From Vibrio crassostreae 9ZC13 (GTDB lineage Bacteria > Pseudomonadota > Gammaproteobacteria > Enterobacterales > Vibrionaceae), in NCBI RefSeq assembly GCF_000272045.2, contig NZ_AJYZ02000019.1:1872704-1936703 (forward strand): DNA of 64,000 nucleotides. Reading direction: 5' to 3'. The notes beneath the pieces are model-generated. The model saw nothing but the letters and a program-made list of their open reading frames with translations. It did no database searches and was not told the DNA's origin. The position numbers and the translations under genes are program-made. This document shows, in pieces, positions 1 through 8,759 of the stretch. Within the stretch, counting starts at the first letter, position 1, and every line of letters starts with the position of its first letter.

Positions 1-432
1 GGCTACCTGTTCGGCTTGAATATTGTTGCTATGATCTTGATGACGAGCATCAACGGTCGAATCGTTAAGAAAGTGGGCTCTCACGCTATGCTCAGAGTCG
101 GTTTAACCATTCAACTGTTTGCGGGCTTAGGTCTGTTAGTCGGTTGGATGTTAGATATCGGTTTGTGGGGTATTGTGCCATTCGTGATGCTGTTTATCGG
201 CACACTGTCTACCATTGGTAGTAACTCAATGGCACTGCTTTTAAGCGGATACCCGAATATGGCCGGCACAGCTTCTTCGCTTGCAGGCACATTAAGATTT
301 GGTACTGGTTCTGTAGTGGGGGCAATTGTTGCAATGCTACCAAGTGACACTGCAGGGCCAATGGCTATGATGATGGCAGCATGTGCAATACTGTCAGCAT
401 TACTATATTGGACATTAGGAAAGAAGGCATAA
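1..432 (+). CDS. MFS multidrug transporter, Bcr/CflA-like, C-terminal part (5' end outside window)
   Basis: The reading frame is open from the first base and ends at a TAA, so only the last 143 residues are present. They form about four or five hydrophobic membrane segments with short polar loops and a Ser/Gly/Ala-rich final helix pair, typical of the C-terminal half of a 12-TM major facilitator drug exporter. The motif NSMALLLSGYPNMAGTASS followed by a glycine-rich helix resembles Bcr/CflA proteins; the substrate cannot be told. The stop codon overlaps the next start (TAATG), so the two genes are probably co-transcribed. Confidence 0.75.
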   Translation, partial: GYLFGLNIVAMILMTSINGRIVKKVGSHAMLRVGLTIQLFAGLGLLVGWMLDIGLWGIVPFVMLFIGTLSTIGSNSMALLLSGYPNMAGTASSLAGTLRFGTGSVVGAIVAMLPSDTAGPMAMMMAACAILSALLYWTLGKKA

Positions 433-1091
433 TGTCAAAATACTATATTGAAATTCAGAAGTTAGTGAACGATGCGCTGGGCGAGCTGTATGCTCTGCAT
501 AAGTCTGGTAAAGCGATCGACGCACCTATCGCGAACAACCTTTATCTTGTTCGTTGGGTAACAAAAGCGATTAAATCTCAAGCTTATGATCGCGTGATTG
601 TGCCTGACTTAGTTCGCTGGCAGAAACAGGGTCGCTCAAAAGGCAACAACTCTGATTTAACTTTTACCTTTAAACGTATTTCTGCGTTTTACGGACGTTT
701 TTTCCCTGAAGGCGAAGAGCCTAAAACGCTAAAAGACAGTGATGTTGAAGCGTTCATGGACAAAATGTACGAGATGGGTTGGAGCGTATCGAGTGAAGAC
801 GAGCTAACGACTGGCGGCAAGATTCAATTCTTCACCGATGGCGAGCACTCTTTTGCTTTATGCGGTAAACAGTGTGACGACTCTTTCGACGGGGAGTTGA
901 TGGTTAAGCCAATGAACTGGTTTGTTCGTGGCAACCATGCTGAGTTCATCCAAGCGGCGATGGAAGCGGGCTTCATGCTTCACAAAGTAACGGACTATAA
1001 GTCTGCGGTGAAGTATCACGGTGAATACATCGTTTACCCTGCTAACCAAGGCAACCAACTGGCTGAGATCCCAATTAGCGTTATCGGCTAA
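432..1091 (+). CDS. DUF2913 family protein
   Basis: This encodes a 219-residue soluble protein with no signal peptide or membrane segment. I recognise it as the DUF2913 family, common in vibrios and of unknown function; the conserved-looking parts are the N-terminal YYIEIQKLVNDALGELY helix and a central aromatic patch around YGRFFPEGEEP. I chose the ATG at 432 because it overlaps the preceding stop by one base (TAATG), which suggests translational coupling with the transporter; an upstream in-frame start would run far into that gene. A strong terminator follows. No function can be assigned from sequence. Confidence 0.8.
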   Translation: MSKYYIEIQKLVNDALGELYALHKSGKAIDAPIANNLYLVRWVTKAIKSQAYDRVIVPDLVRWQKQGRSKGNNSDLTFTFKRISAFYGRFFPEGEEPKTLKDSDVEAFMDKMYEMGWSVSSEDELTTGGKIQFFTDGEHSFALCGKQCDDSFDGELMVKPMNWFVRGNHAEFIQAAMEAGFMLHKVTDYKSAVKYHGEYIVYPANQGNQLAEIPISVIG

Positions 1092-1095
1092 TAGC

Positions 1096-1224
1096 GGATT
1101 CGAGATGAGAGATACGAAGAGCGGAATTATCCGCTCTTTTTTGTCTCTCATAGCGCGTGTCGCTAATTTGCTTTTAATCTTTTCGCATCTCGTCACTCGA
1201 ATCCCGCATCTGCTTTTAATCCTG
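1096..1224. repeat. Intergenic repeat family, copy 1 (inverted pair)
   Basis: The minus strand of 1165-1224 matches 17329-17386 over nearly 60 bases, including GGGATTCGAGTGACGAGATG against GGGATTCGAGTGGCGGGATG and two TTAA(A/G)AGC blocks about 43 bases apart. A shorter related piece lies on the plus strand at 1096-1121 (GGATTCGAGATGAGAGATAC). The two pieces flank the terminator. Both places are convergent intergenic spacers. Confidence 0.6.
1118..1142 (+). terminator. Intrinsic terminator after the DUF2913 gene
   Basis: The stem AGAGCGGA pairs with TCCGCTCT across an ATTA loop and is followed by a run of Ts. An outer pairing of ATGAGAGA (1105-1112) with TCTCTCAT (1144-1151) extends it. It separates the operon from the convergent SDR gene. 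Confidence 0.85.
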
Positions 1225-2646
1225 TTCTTTAGCCTGCTTCTCAATTGCCTTCACCATGCCTTTAAAAATAAACAGGTGGGCTGGCATCATAGCAAACCAA
1301 TACAGTAACCCTAGAAAGCCTTTAGGGTGCCACCACGCTGAAATGTTCAGCTCGCGAGAGTCACCGTGGTCAGAGACGGTAATCTCGAGTCGCCCTAAAC
1401 CGGGGCCTTTCATACCGAAAAGCAGGGATAAAAACTGATTCTCTTCACAGCGAATGACCTTCCATGAATCGATTTTGTCACCGACTTTTAGGTTGGGCCC
1501 TTCTGGCATTTGTCGAACCGGTACACCGCCACCGAAAAGAACATCCAACCATTCGCGTGTGCGCCATAAAGTGTTAGCAAAGAAGTAACCTTGCTTCGGG
1601 CTTCCGATTTGCTGAGCAACATGCCAAAGCGATTCCAATGAAGCGCTTGAGGTGATACTTGCGCCTGTTTTCTTCGGGTAATAGCCATACCCAGCTTGCC
1701 AGCGTTTGAATGCGGTTTTATCAAAGCCCCATACATTGCTTTTGACAAAGTTTCCTTCAGCGTGAATGGCTTGTTCAACCATATTTTCGAACGAGATAAG
1801 CTTCTGAGGGTACTTTTCTCTAATGATGGTCGAACTGGCGATGAAGTCGTGCTTTAAGCCTGCAAGTAGTGCTCTACCTATGTTAGACGGTACAGAAGTC
1901 ACCACACCTAACCAATATGAAGCAATCTTTGGTGTCAGTAGCGATGTCGCCCATAGTTTGAGTGGACGATCGGCGGTTTTAGCAATATGAGCAAATTGGT
2001 TTCGGTAAGAGACAATATCCGGCCCGCCAACCTCAAAGGTTTGGCTTTCGCTAGGCGTGTCTTGTGCGAGTTTTAGTAAATAGTGGTTCAGGTTCTGCAA
2101 AGCAATCGGGTTGGCTTTAGAGTCAACCCATTTTGGCGCAATCATAATCGGCAAGTTGTACACGAAATCTCGCATGATCTCGAATGCCGCAGATCCTGGG
2201 CCAATGATCACGCCAGCTTGAAGTTCGGTAACGGGTACAGGCCCTTTACGAAGCAATTCGCCGGTTTTCTTTCTCGCTTGAAGGTGCTCTGAATCACCAG
2301 TCTGAGGCTGTAAAGAACTCAGGTAGATGACGTGTTGATTCTTTGGCCCAAGAGCAGAAACAAAGTTACGGGCTAAGTTCAGCTCATAATCGATAAAGTC
2401 GTGGCCTTCCGCCATGCCATGGACGAGAAAGAAGATAAGATCAAAGTCGGGGACTAAGGCTTGTGTCGCAGCTTGATCGGCCAGATCAAGATACTCAAGC
2501 GATAAGCTTTCGTGAGGCTCGGTCCGTGCCTTTAAATAGTCGATATGCCTTGCTGCTGCCGTGACTTGATAGCCTTGCTCAAGCAGGAGAGGGAGGAGTT
2601 GCGAACCAACATATCCAGAAGCGCCTAAAACCAGTACTTTCTTCAT
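1216..2646 (-). CDS. SDR-type NAD(P)-binding protein with C-terminal DUF2867 domain
   Basis: This 476-residue cytoplasmic protein begins with a Rossmann fold: VLVLGASGYVGSQL at residues 4-17 is the GxxGxxG dinucleotide-binding loop of atypical short-chain dehydrogenases. Residues up to about 290 look like an NmrA/extended-SDR domain. The last 150 residues, ending in a hydrophobic segment (LGLLYWFAMMPAHLFIF), match the DUF2867 domain usually fused to such proteins. Substrate and reaction are unknown. The ATG at 2646 has GGAG six bases upstream. The gene is divergent from the MATE exporter with about 98 bases between them, so both promoters lie there. Confidence 0.85.
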   Translation of the reverse strand: MKKVLVLGASGYVGSQLLPLLLEQGYQVTAAARHIDYLKARTEPHESLSLEYLDLADQAATQALVPDFDLIFFLVHGMAEGHDFIDYELNLARNFVSALGPKNQHVIYLSSLQPQTGDSEHLQARKKTGELLRKGPVPVTELQAGVIIGPGSAAFEIMRDFVYNLPIMIAPKWVDSKANPIALQNLNHYLLKLAQDTPSESQTFEVGGPDIVSYRNQFAHIAKTADRPLKLWATSLLTPKIASYWLGVVTSVPSNIGRALLAGLKHDFIASSTIIREKYPQKLISFENMVEQAIHAEGNFVKSNVWGFDKTAFKRWQAGYGYYPKKTGASITSSASLESLWHVAQQIGSPKQGYFFANTLWRTREWLDVLFGGGVPVRQMPEGPNLKVGDKIDSWKVIRCEENQFLSLLFGMKGPGLGRLEITVSDHGDSRELNISAWWHPKGFLGLLYWFAMMPAHLFIFKGMVKAIEKQAKEQD

Positions 2647-2744
2647 TGTTACTCCATTTATATCTGTGGTTAAAAACCGAACATTGATATAATAGCGCGA
2701 TATTTATCTTTATTCATCAATACGTTCCGTTTAGGTATCTCTCT

Positions 2745-4118
2745 ATGTTGCTCTCTTCAATTATTCATCACACACGAGGTGATTTTGTTCGCAGGCTTAT
2801 TGCGATTGCACTGCCCATCACCTTGCAGAGCATTATGTTTTCAAGCCGAGGCTTGGTGGATGTATTGATGTTGGGCCAACTTGGCGAAGCAGACATCGCA
2901 GCTGTGGGGGTGGCGAGCCGAGCGATGTTCGTGACGACCATTATGCTGGTGGGTGTTACCACGGGCGGTGCTCTTCTTACTGCTCAATATTGGGGCGCGG
3001 GTAACAGACAAGGTGTGAGAGAAAGCACTGCGCTGACGTGGCTGGTGTCGACACTGTTTGCTTTACTGACTATCGCGTTTTTCGTTTCATTTCCTGCACA
3101 AATCATGGGCGTGACGACCGACTCTCAAGAGGTCATCAACTTAGGCGTTGAATACATCGTAATTACGTCATTTAGCATGCTAGCGGTATCGTGTGTCAGC
3201 AGTATGGCTGTGGGTTTGAGAGCGATGCACAAACCCGGGCTAAGTACATTTTTCAGCGGTATCGGCATCCTGTCTAACGTGTTCTTAAACTGGGTGCTGA
3301 TCTTCGGTAACTTAGGCTTTCCTGCGCTTGGAATCAAAGGTGCGGCGATTGCGACGGTACTGAGTGGCGCGATTGAAGTCGCGACTTTGTTTGGTTATCT
3401 CTATTTCTCTAAGCATTTATTAGCATTTAAGTTTTGCGATATTAAAGCGGCAGCTTCGATTGATAAGGTGGTTCGCTTCTTGAAGCTGTCTCTGCCGACC
3501 ACGTTTAACTTCTTAGCATGGGCGGGTGGTTTGTTTGCTTACCACGCGATCATGGGGCAATCGGGCGTTCAAGGTCTGGCTGCGCTATCGGTCATGACGC
3601 CGGTTGAATCTATCTCATTGAGTTTATTGATTGGCCTTTCGAATGCGGCAGCTGTTTTGGTGGGTAATCAACTTGGTGCGAAAAACAATGAAGCGGTTTA
3701 CTATCAAGCGCTTGGCTTAACAATTTTGTGTTTCTTAACTAGTATTGTTGTAGCCGTTTTTCTCTATTTCGTTCAAACGCCAATACTTAATGCCTTTAGC
3801 GCACTGACGGAAGAAACCAGAGCCCTCTCAGAGAAGTTCATTCTGATCCTCTGTGTGGGTATTGTCATTCGCTCGGTGCCATTGACTGTGATCGTTGGGG
3901 TGTTGAGAGCGGGTGGTGATGTGAAGTTCTGCCTCTATCAAGATTTGATTGCTCAGTGGGTGATCGGTATCCCATTGGCAGCCATCGCGGCTATCTATTT
4001 TAAGTTTCCACCTGAGTGGGTATATCTGCTTTTCCTAACGGAAGAAGTCCTCAAGTGGGGCGGGTCGCTCTATCGCATGAAAACAAGAAAATGGATTAAA
4101 AACTTGATAGGAAGTTGA
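2745..4118 (+). CDS. MATE family cation-coupled multidrug/toxin efflux protein
   Basis: This 457-residue protein is highly hydrophobic, with about 12 membrane segments arranged as two similar halves, the normal size and plan of MATE (MatE) exporters. The N-terminal LPITLQSIMFSSRGLVDVLM and the second-half equivalent LPTTFNFLAWAGGLFAYHAI are the family repeats. MATE proteins expel cationic drugs and dyes in exchange for sodium or protons; which ion or substrate applies cannot be read here. It is divergent from the SDR gene and stands alone, 122 bases ahead of the ABC operon. Confidence 0.88.
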   Translation: MLLSSIIHHTRGDFVRRLIAIALPITLQSIMFSSRGLVDVLMLGQLGEADIAAVGVASRAMFVTTIMLVGVTTGGALLTAQYWGAGNRQGVRESTALTWLVSTLFALLTIAFFVSFPAQIMGVTTDSQEVINLGVEYIVITSFSMLAVSCVSSMAVGLRAMHKPGLSTFFSGIGILSNVFLNWVLIFGNLGFPALGIKGAAIATVLSGAIEVATLFGYLYFSKHLLAFKFCDIKAAASIDKVVRFLKLSLPTTFNFLAWAGGLFAYHAIMGQSGVQGLAALSVMTPVESISLSLLIGLSNAAAVLVGNQLGAKNNEAVYYQALGLTILCFLTSIVVAVFLYFVQTPILNAFSALTEETRALSEKFILILCVGIVIRSVPLTVIVGVLRAGGDVKFCLYQDLIAQWVIGIPLAAIAAIYFKFPPEWVYLLFLTEEVLKWGGSLYRMKTRKWIKNLIGS

Positions 4119-4240
4119 AGTAGGGCGCACCAATCGCATCACTTTATCGTTGGCGTGTGATCTATCTTTCAAAATACTTCCTCCTAACAGGGAATTAGTG
4201 TAGATTCTCCTTCCAAATTCTAACTAATGCGAGCTGTTTA

Positions 4241-4912
4241 ATGTTAAAGCTGTCAGACCTATGTAAAGGCTATGTCGATGGGGGGGAGTTTCACCCTGTT
4301 TTGCAAGGTGCTGAATTAACATTAAACCAAGGTGACCAGCTGGCATTAATGGGAGAAAGCGGTTCAGGTAAAAGTACTTTACTGAATCTTATCGCGGGCT
4401 TAGACCTAGCGGACTCAGGTGAAATCGCTTTTCCTCACTTCAATATGCACGACTCAACCGAGCGTGACCGCACCGCTTATCGCAGAAACAACATTGGCCA
4501 TATTTTTCAGCAATTCAACTTACTGCCAACGTTAAATATTGCCGATAACATCCGTTTTTGCCGCCAGTTAAAAGGCTTACCTGAAGACAAAGGTCTCTGG
4601 AGACAGATTCTCTCTGCTTTAGATCTTATGCCTTTACTTGGCCGTTACCCTGAAGAAGCGTCTGGTGGCCAACAACAACGTGCGGCCATTGCGCGTGCGC
4701 TGTATATGGAACCAAAAATATTGCTGGCCGATGAGCCGACCGGTAGTTTAGATGAGCGTAATGCAGAAGCGGTAATGCGTTTGCTGACCTCTTTGGCTCG
4801 TCAATTAGAATGTACGTTGCTGTTGGTAACACACAGTGAAAAAGTAGCTCTGCATATGGATGGTAGGATCCGTCTACAAGGAGGACAACTGCATGTTATG
4901 GCCCGTAGTTAA
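4241..4912 (+). CDS. ABC transporter ATP-binding protein, LolD/MacB-like
   Basis: This 223-residue ATPase has Walker A GESGSGKST at 38-46, the signature SGGQQQR at 141-147 and Walker B LLADEP at 161-166, followed by the H-loop in VTHSEK. Length and the LPTLNIADN segment place it among ATPases of the LolD/MacB/YbbA group, which drive FtsX-like permeases for lipoprotein handling or mechanotransmission rather than solute uptake. It overlaps the following permease gene by 20 bases, and the permease ribosome-binding site AAGGAGG lies inside this gene, so the subunits are co-produced. Confidence 0.9.
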   Translation: MLKLSDLCKGYVDGGEFHPVLQGAELTLNQGDQLALMGESGSGKSTLLNLIAGLDLADSGEIAFPHFNMHDSTERDRTAYRRNNIGHIFQQFNLLPTLNIADNIRFCRQLKGLPEDKGLWRQILSALDLMPLLGRYPEEASGGQQQRAAIARALYMEPKILLADEPTGSLDERNAEAVMRLLTSLARQLECTLLLVTHSEKVALHMDGRIRLQGGQLHVMARS

Positions 4913-7346
4913 GGCACTACTCGGTCACTATCGACGTTACCCACTGCAGATTATTTTGGTATGGCTTGGTTTAACCCTCGGCGTATCACTTTTGGTTGGT
5001 GTTACTGCTATCAACCAACACGCCAAGCAAAGCTATGCGCATGGCGAAAAACTCTTTTCGAATCCTCTTCCTTACCGTATTCGACCAAAACACAACGCCA
5101 ATAAAATCCCGCAAGGCTTTTATATCCAACTTCGCCGTGAAGGTTTTCAACAGTGTTCTCCTCTTGATCACCATCGTATCACTGATGAAAATGGCGCAAA
5201 CTTCATGGTTGTCGGTATAGATCCTGTTTCTATGCTTCAGCTACAACCTGGTATAGCGTTAAAAGATCTCACCGCTTTGAACCTCATGAAGCCACCATAT
5301 CCAATCCTTGTCAGTGATGATCTTGCTGAACACATGGAATGGCACAACGGTGATTACATCCCTTTGATGGATGGTTCTGAACTTGGTCCTGTGGTTGTTG
5401 ATCAAAATAATATGATTAATGGTACAAGGTTGATTGCGGATATCTCCTTGCTCCGAATGCTTAAACGCAGTGCCGGGCTTTCAGTGATTGCTTGTTCAGA
5501 CATGCCCACTGAGAAGTTTGAACGTCTTAAAAATATGTTACCTAATGGTTTGACGATCTCTCGTAGCTCTAAGGCAGAGCTTGAGTCGCTGACCAGTGCG
5601 TTCCACTTAAACCTAAAAGCGATGGGTATGCTGTCGTTTGTGGTTGGTTTATTTATTTTCTATCAAGCGATGTCGTTGTCATTTATTCAGCGCCAACCGT
5701 TAGTCGGAATCTTAAGACAAACAGGTGTATCGGGCTGGCAATTGGCTAAAGCGCTTTGCTTAGAATTGTTGATATTGGTCGTACTGAGCTGGATCTGCGG
5801 TAATGTATTCGGTGTCATGTTAGCCAACCAATTGTTACCAGCGGTATCTTCAAGCTTAGGCGACTTATACGACGCCAACGTTGGCTTAACGATCGACTGG
5901 AATTGGCGATGGAGCGGCTACAGCTTATTGATGGCGTTACTTGGTGCGTTTTTAGCGTGCGCTTGGCCATTGGTGCGTTTGCTTAGATCACAACCGATTC
6001 GTTTGACCTCTCGCTTATCTTTGATGCGCTTTGCGGGTACAGAGTTTACTTGGCAAGCATTGATTGGCTGTGGCTTCTTGGTTGCCGCTGTCGCCGTGTA
6101 TCAAGCCCCTCAGACTCAAGAGACGGGTTTTGCGATTATCGCGCTAATGCTGATCAGTGTGGCGCTATTTACCCCGTTTTTGATGTGGAAGTTATTTAAC
6201 AGCCTCTCTTATTCGTTGCGCTGGGTTCGTGCTCGCTGGTTCTTTGCTGATGCAGCTTCCAGTATGAGCTACCGTGGCGTGGCGACGATGGCGTTTATGT
6301 TAGCCTTAACAGCCAATATTGGTGTAGAAACCATGGTCGGTAGCTTTAGAGATACCACTGATAAATGGCTAACACAGCGTTTGGCTGCCGATCTGTATAT
6401 CTACCCAACCAACAATGCCGCTGCTCGTATGAGTAATTGGTTATCCGACCAACCTGAAGTGGATTCGGTTTGGTGGCGTTGGGAGAAAGATGTGGCGTCT
6501 CCAGTTGGTAGCATTCAGGTGATCAGTACGGGTCCTTCTGAAGGTGAGCTAGAAGCGCTGACGATCAAATTAGGTATTCCGAATTACTGGTATCACTTAC
6601 ATCACTCTAAAGGTGTGTTGATCAGTGAATCGATGTCTCTCAAGCTGGGGATTCGCCCTGGCGACTACATTGACCTCTATGACAGTCTCGGCTCTGGTTG
6701 GCAGGTTGTCGGTGTTTATTACGATTATGGTAACCCTTACCATCAAGTCATGATGTCGCATCGAAACTGGCTGTATGGGTTTGCAGGGCGGGGTAATGTC
6801 GGACTTGGCGTAATACTCAAAGACGATGTGAATTCATTAGGGCTTCGCAGTCGATTGGAAAGCGTATTTAGACTTGGTTCTGAGCGTGTTTTCGATAACA
6901 ACAATATTCACAGTCAAGCAATGCGGGTGTTCGATAGGACGTTCGCGATTGCAGATACACTAGGTAACATCACCTTGGTTATCGCCGTCTTCGGTATCTT
7001 CTTCGCGACGGTTGCGGGAGAAGTGTCTCGCCAAAGGCATATTTCCTTGCAGCGCTGTTTGGGTGTCTCGGCGAAAGAACTGATCCTGACAGGTAGTTTG
7101 CAGTTGTTTGTGTTTGGGCTTATTTCCTCCTTAATTGCGATTCCGCTCGGATTAGCGCTAGCGAGCCTAATTGTTGATATCGTGATAAAGCAGTCTTTTG
7201 GGTGGTCACTTGAGTTACAAGTGATTCCTTGGGACTATTTGCAGACATTTGCATGGGCCATGGCAGCATTGATGCTAGCTGGTGCTTTACCAGTGATGAG
7301 AATGATTCGGAACACTCCGATGAAGTCACTGAGGGATGCGCTTTAG
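4893..7346 (+). CDS. ABC transporter permease with two FtsX domains
   Basis: This 817-residue inner-membrane protein has an N-terminal membrane segment, a large extracytoplasmic domain, three more segments at about 245-370, further segments near 390-460, a second extracytoplasmic domain and a final three-helix FtsX core at about 690-815. This duplicated plan is typical of the large permeases of the MacB/LolCE superfamily (COG3127-like). I chose ATG 4893 because AAGGAGG sits 7 bases upstream; an earlier in-frame start at 4860 lacks one. It overlaps the ATPase gene, and the AttH-like gene starts 1 base after its stop. Cargo is unknown; lipids, lipoproteins or the downstream protein's ligand are possible. 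Confidence 0.85.
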   Translation: MLWPVVKALLGHYRRYPLQIILVWLGLTLGVSLLVGVTAINQHAKQSYAHGEKLFSNPLPYRIRPKHNANKIPQGFYIQLRREGFQQCSPLDHHRITDENGANFMVVGIDPVSMLQLQPGIALKDLTALNLMKPPYPILVSDDLAEHMEWHNGDYIPLMDGSELGPVVVDQNNMINGTRLIADISLLRMLKRSAGLSVIACSDMPTEKFERLKNMLPNGLTISRSSKAELESLTSAFHLNLKAMGMLSFVVGLFIFYQAMSLSFIQRQPLVGILRQTGVSGWQLAKALCLELLILVVLSWICGNVFGVMLANQLLPAVSSSLGDLYDANVGLTIDWNWRWSGYSLLMALLGAFLACAWPLVRLLRSQPIRLTSRLSLMRFAGTEFTWQALIGCGFLVAAVAVYQAPQTQETGFAIIALMLISVALFTPFLMWKLFNSLSYSLRWVRARWFFADAASSMSYRGVATMAFMLALTANIGVETMVGSFRDTTDKWLTQRLAADLYIYPTNNAAARMSNWLSDQPEVDSVWWRWEKDVASPVGSIQVISTGPSEGELEALTIKLGIPNYWYHLHHSKGVLISESMSLKLGIRPGDYIDLYDSLGSGWQVVGVYYDYGNPYHQVMMSHRNWLYGFAGRGNVGLGVILKDDVNSLGLRSRLESVFRLGSERVFDNNNIHSQAMRVFDRTFAIADTLGNITLVIAVFGIFFATVAGEVSRQRHISLQRCLGVSAKELILTGSLQLFVFGLISSLIAIPLGLALASLIVDIVIKQSFGWSLELQVIPWDYLQTFAWAMAALMLAGALPVMRMIRNTPMKSLRDAL

Positions 7347-7347
7347 T

Positions 7348-8484
7348 ATGTTTTTACGGAATACCTCAAATAAGTTAAGACAACGAATCCTGTCTTCTCT
7401 GCTATTAATCAGTTTCTTCGGCATCTTTTTAAGTGTTTGGGGTTATTACTCCTATTTCATCGATCCTGGTGAAAAGGGCGTGAATGAAGTTAACTCAATA
7501 TTGGTTAATGAACACTTCAATGTGTTCGAACCTGTTTTGCCAGACCGTAATGTTTCGCTACCACACGATTTTAAGTTCCACCCAGAGTTTCAGCACGAGT
7601 GGTGGCATTACTTTGCATCTTTGAAAGGTGATGATGGTAAAGACTATTCGGTCCAGTGGAGCTTTTTCCGTATCGCAACGGACGAACGTGAAACACCAGG
7701 GTGGCAAAGCCCTCAAGTCTATATCTCAAATGTAGTGGTCTCTTCTAAGTCCAAAGTATGGAAAGAACAGCGCATGGCTCGTGGCGGCATTGGCCAAGCG
7801 GGAATGACTAATCGTCCATTCAGGCTTTGGATTGATAACTGGAACTGGCGTGCACTCGGCAACACCCCATTCCCAGGACGCCTTCAAGTGCAAACAGATA
7901 CGTTTGGACTTGAACTCGACACCATTGCAAAAGGGCCCTATGTGCTCAACGGCGATAACGGTTATCAGAAAAAGCACGACTTATTACCTGTCGCGTCTTA
8001 TAACTTCAGCGCTCCATTTTTATCGTTGAGTGGTGTGTTGAACCTAGACGGCGTTACCAAGGAAGTGGAAGGAACTGCGTGGGTACATAAAGAGTGGGGC
8101 AGTGGCTTACTTGGAGTGGGCCAACAAGGTTGGGATTGGTTTGTATTTAACCTCGATGACGGCACAGCGCTGAGCATTAACCGCTATCGTCATAACCAAC
8201 AGTTGCCTTACATATTCGGGACATTAGCAACGCGCTCAGGCAAAGTTTACCAATTAACGGAATCCGACATTTCCATTCAACCATTGCAAAATACAACGTT
8301 GATGAATGGAAGACGGATGCCTTTGCAGTGGATCATTAACGTCCCTAAGCATGATATCAACCTCACAACGCGTATTATACGCAGGGATATGTGGCTTCCA
8401 TTTGTCATACCATATTGGGAAGGGCCGATTAAGGCGAGCGGGAGTCATGAAGCGACAGGCTTTATGCAGTTAACTGGCTACTAA
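7348..8484 (+). CDS. Exported AttH/CrtC-like lipocalin-fold protein (COG5621 type)
   Basis: This 378-residue protein has an N-terminal signal-anchor (about residues 14-36, rich in Leu/Ile/Phe) and then a periplasmic domain. Motifs such as QHEWWHYFASL and HKEWGSGLLG are characteristic of the AttH/carotenoid 1,2-hydratase-like family, often annotated as a predicted secreted hydrolase; a real hydratase activity is not implied. It follows the permease by one base, so the three genes form one operon and this protein probably works with the transporter at the membrane surface. ATG 7348 was chosen over 7336, which would overlap the permease end. Confidence 0.8.
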   Translation: MFLRNTSNKLRQRILSSLLLISFFGIFLSVWGYYSYFIDPGEKGVNEVNSILVNEHFNVFEPVLPDRNVSLPHDFKFHPEFQHEWWHYFASLKGDDGKDYSVQWSFFRIATDERETPGWQSPQVYISNVVVSSKSKVWKEQRMARGGIGQAGMTNRPFRLWIDNWNWRALGNTPFPGRLQVQTDTFGLELDTIAKGPYVLNGDNGYQKKHDLLPVASYNFSAPFLSLSGVLNLDGVTKEVEGTAWVHKEWGSGLLGVGQQGWDWFVFNLDDGTALSINRYRHNQQLPYIFGTLATRSGKVYQLTESDISIQPLQNTTLMNGRRMPLQWIINVPKHDINLTTRIIRRDMWLPFVIPYWEGPIKASGSHEATGFMQLTGY

Positions 8485-8493
8485 AAAACACCT

Positions 8494-8520
8494 AAGGCTA
8501 TAATTTGATAGCCTTTTTTT
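8494..8520 (+). terminator. Terminator closing the ABC/FtsX/AttH operon
   Basis: AAGGCTA pairs with TAGCCTT across an 8-base loop and runs into seven Ts. Confidence 0.8.
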
Positions 8521-8759
8521 ATGCCTGCGCCTTTTAGCGTCCCCCAATGAATTGTGCATACAGGTTCGATGATCTCATCTATACTTAATTCATGGTGCAT
8601 AACAACATTATGGAATATACGACGTATTGTTTAGTATTTGTAGGAAAAACCGAAGTTAAACATCCGAAGAAGTGATTATCTATCAATTAAACTTGGATAT
8701 AAACTCGTGGTTATTCTTTGTTATTCGTTTATTTAAATAATAAATATAAGGGCGAAATC

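Noticed and set aside
111-350. Antisense ORF within the MFS gene and many similar shadow ORFs
   Set aside because: They lie opposite or out of frame inside well-supported genes and lack coding features of their own.
4155-4172. GTGTGATCTATCTTTCA considered as a CRP site before the ABC operon
   Set aside because: Only the first half matches; the second half has too few matches.
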